The notes beneath the pieces were generated by a model. That model saw only the letters and a list, made by a program, of their open reading frames with translations, made no database searches and had not been told where the DNA came from. This document shows positions 63,042 to 64,000 of a stretch of DNA of 64,000 bases, piece by piece. Source of the stretch: Roseateles oligotrophus (GTDB lineage Bacteria; Pseudomonadota; Gammaproteobacteria; Burkholderiales; Burkholderiaceae_C); assembly GCF_025717515.1 (NCBI RefSeq), contig NZ_JAJIRN010000001.1, positions 62,001 through 126,000 on the forward strand. Reading direction: 5' to 3'. The first letter of the stretch is position 1. Each line of letters opens with the position of its first letter. Both the position numbers and the translations under genes were made by a program.

Positions 63042-63093
63042 GGACGGGGAGCAGGTCTTGCCTAAAAAAGAGGCAAAATTATACCTGCTTGGC

Positions 63094-63969
63094 TCAATGC
63101 GGCTTGCTTGTGCTTGTCGGCTTGGCGCCTTCGTTCTGGCGACGCCAGAGTTGGATATTGCTTTCCAGCAGCGCCGCCAGCGACTTCTGGCTGATCAGTT
63201 TGATCATTGCGCGGGTGATGCGGCCGCGCATTTCGCCGCTATTGCAGGCCGACTTGTGTGAGAGCGTGAGAAAGAGGCTTTCGTTCGCGACCGCAGGAGA
63301 GAGCATCTTCACGTCGCCAACGCTCAGTTTGGACAGAAAGGCCTGGCCGGGGCTGTCTTCGTAGATCATGTAATCGGCGCGCGAACGTTTGAGCATCTGT
63401 ATCGCCTGCTCCAAACTGGCGACCTGAGTCATCTTCAGCGACTGCTTGGCAAAGCGGTCAAAGTCCTCGCCGAAGCTATTGTTGATGACGGTCACGCCTT
63501 GCAGGCCGATCAGATCGTTCCAGCGTGAGTAGTTGATCTTGGCGTTGGCGCGCACCCAAATGACCGAGCGAGTGTCATGAAAGGGCGGGTAAAAATAGTC
63601 CATGTACTCGGTGCGCGGCATGGTCCAAAAAGCGCCCGCAATCAAGTCGATATGGCCGGCCCGCGCTTCTTCTTGCACACGGCCCCAGGGGCCCACATAG
63701 CGCAGCTCGATTGGAACGCCAATCTCTTTGGCCAGCATTTGCATCAGGTCGGCGTTGGCGCCAATCAAGCGGTTTTCGTCCGCCGGGTCGCGCCATAAAT
63801 AGGGCGGGTATTGCGGGTTTCCCGAAGCCAGCAGCATGGTGCAGGCCTCCTGGGCCAAGGCCTGAGGCAAACTGATCAGGGTCAGCAAGGCCGAGGCAAA
63901 CAGTTTGCAACAGCGAACGGAGAGACCGGCATGAGGTTTGTTCAATGGAATGCTCCAAGCGGTCAGCAT
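63094..63969 (-). CDS. Periplasmic solute-binding protein (SBP family 3)
   Basis: A 291-aa protein. A signal peptide precedes ALAQEACTML (cleavage near residue 39; an internal start could shorten it). The mature part is a family-3 amino-acid-type binding fold: GNPQYPPYLWR, IGANADLMQMLAKEIGVPIELRYVGPWGRVQEEARAGHIDLIAGAFWTMPRTEYMDYFYPPF. No permease or ATPase gene is adjacent, so it could serve a distant transporter or a sensor. The ligand is unknown. Confidence 0.85.
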   Translation of the reverse strand: MLTAWSIPLNKPHAGLSVRCCKLFASALLTLISLPQALAQEACTMLLASGNPQYPPYLWRDPADENRLIGANADLMQMLAKEIGVPIELRYVGPWGRVQEEARAGHIDLIAGAFWTMPRTEYMDYFYPPFHDTRSVIWVRANAKINYSRWNDLIGLQGVTVINNSFGEDFDRFAKQSLKMTQVASLEQAIQMLKRSRADYMIYEDSPGQAFLSKLSVGDVKMLSPAVANESLFLTLSHKSACNSGEMRGRITRAMIKLISQKSLAALLESNIQLWRRQNEGAKPTSTSKPH

Positions 63970-64000
63970 AATGGGCTCAATGGAAGCTCATTTGGAATCA

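Noticed and set aside
61965-63065. Plus-strand open frame antisense to dusB (366 codons)
   Set aside because: Shadow of a fully recognised dusB gene.

Overview
The window is a high-GC chromosomal segment from a betaproteobacterium, most likely a Burkholderiales member of the Roseateles/Paucibacter/Inhella type. I infer this from the protein sequences and from a gene order typical of that group (mutM, TPR protein, lolB, ispE, tRNA-Gln, prs, rplY, pth; then rapZ, recN, nadK, hrcA). No search was run, so the genus is not fixed.

Region by region: 1-5770 is a vitamin B12 salvage operon on the minus strand, headed by a cobalamin riboswitch (btuB, cobU, btuF, btuC, btuD, start of cobB). 5800-19200 is conserved housekeeping DNA: pth, rplY, prs, tRNA-Gln(TTG), ispE, lolB, a TPR protein, mutM, mutY, rapZ, recN, nadK and hrcA. 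A CAT-anticodon tRNA at 19251-19327 is the integration site of a genomic island that runs to a 49-bp duplicate of the tRNA 3' end at 42447-42495.

The island (about 23.2 kb) reads as an integrative mobilizable element. It has a tyrosine integrase beside the right end, matching tandem 11-bp-period sites near both ends (likely integrase arm sites), a plasmid-type RepB-like primase with an HTH partner, a KfrA-like coiled-coil protein, a Lon-like AAA+ ATPase without a protease domain, and a MobC/TraD-like protein divergent from a MobA/MobL (MOBQ) relaxase. An RSF1010-type nic site lies between the last two. No type IV secretion genes are present, so a helper element would be needed for transfer. 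Cargo is a type I restriction-modification system (hsdM, hsdS, two tiny ORFs, a 157-aa protein, hsdR), a YgjP-like metallopeptidase and a PIN-domain nuclease gene. An IS21-family element splits the PIN gene, flanked by a 10-bp target duplication. Past the PIN gene are two tandem 67-bp units that form covarying hairpins, then a coupled pair of unknown genes including a Sel1-like repeat protein.

42500-64000 returns to chromosome. It begins with a scar that resembles the left end of a second, lost element. Then follow merR plus an MFS exporter, an orphan PD-(D/E)XK-like protein, an AraC regulator, a LysE exporter, a decayed dienelactone hydrolase, an alpha/beta hydrolase, a DUF5694 protein and PsiE. 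A phosphonate cluster follows (phnC, phnD with an in-frame amber codon, phnE, PhnZ-like HD protein), preceded by Pho-box-like repeats. Next are a LysR regulator with divergent small genes, yceI with a LytS/LytTR two-component pair, a frameshifted DUF4337 gene, purH, a fis-family gene, dusB and a periplasmic solute-binding protein.

The most interesting parts are the mobilizable island with its oriT, the IS21-split PIN gene, the tandem covarying hairpins, and the amber mutation in phnD.
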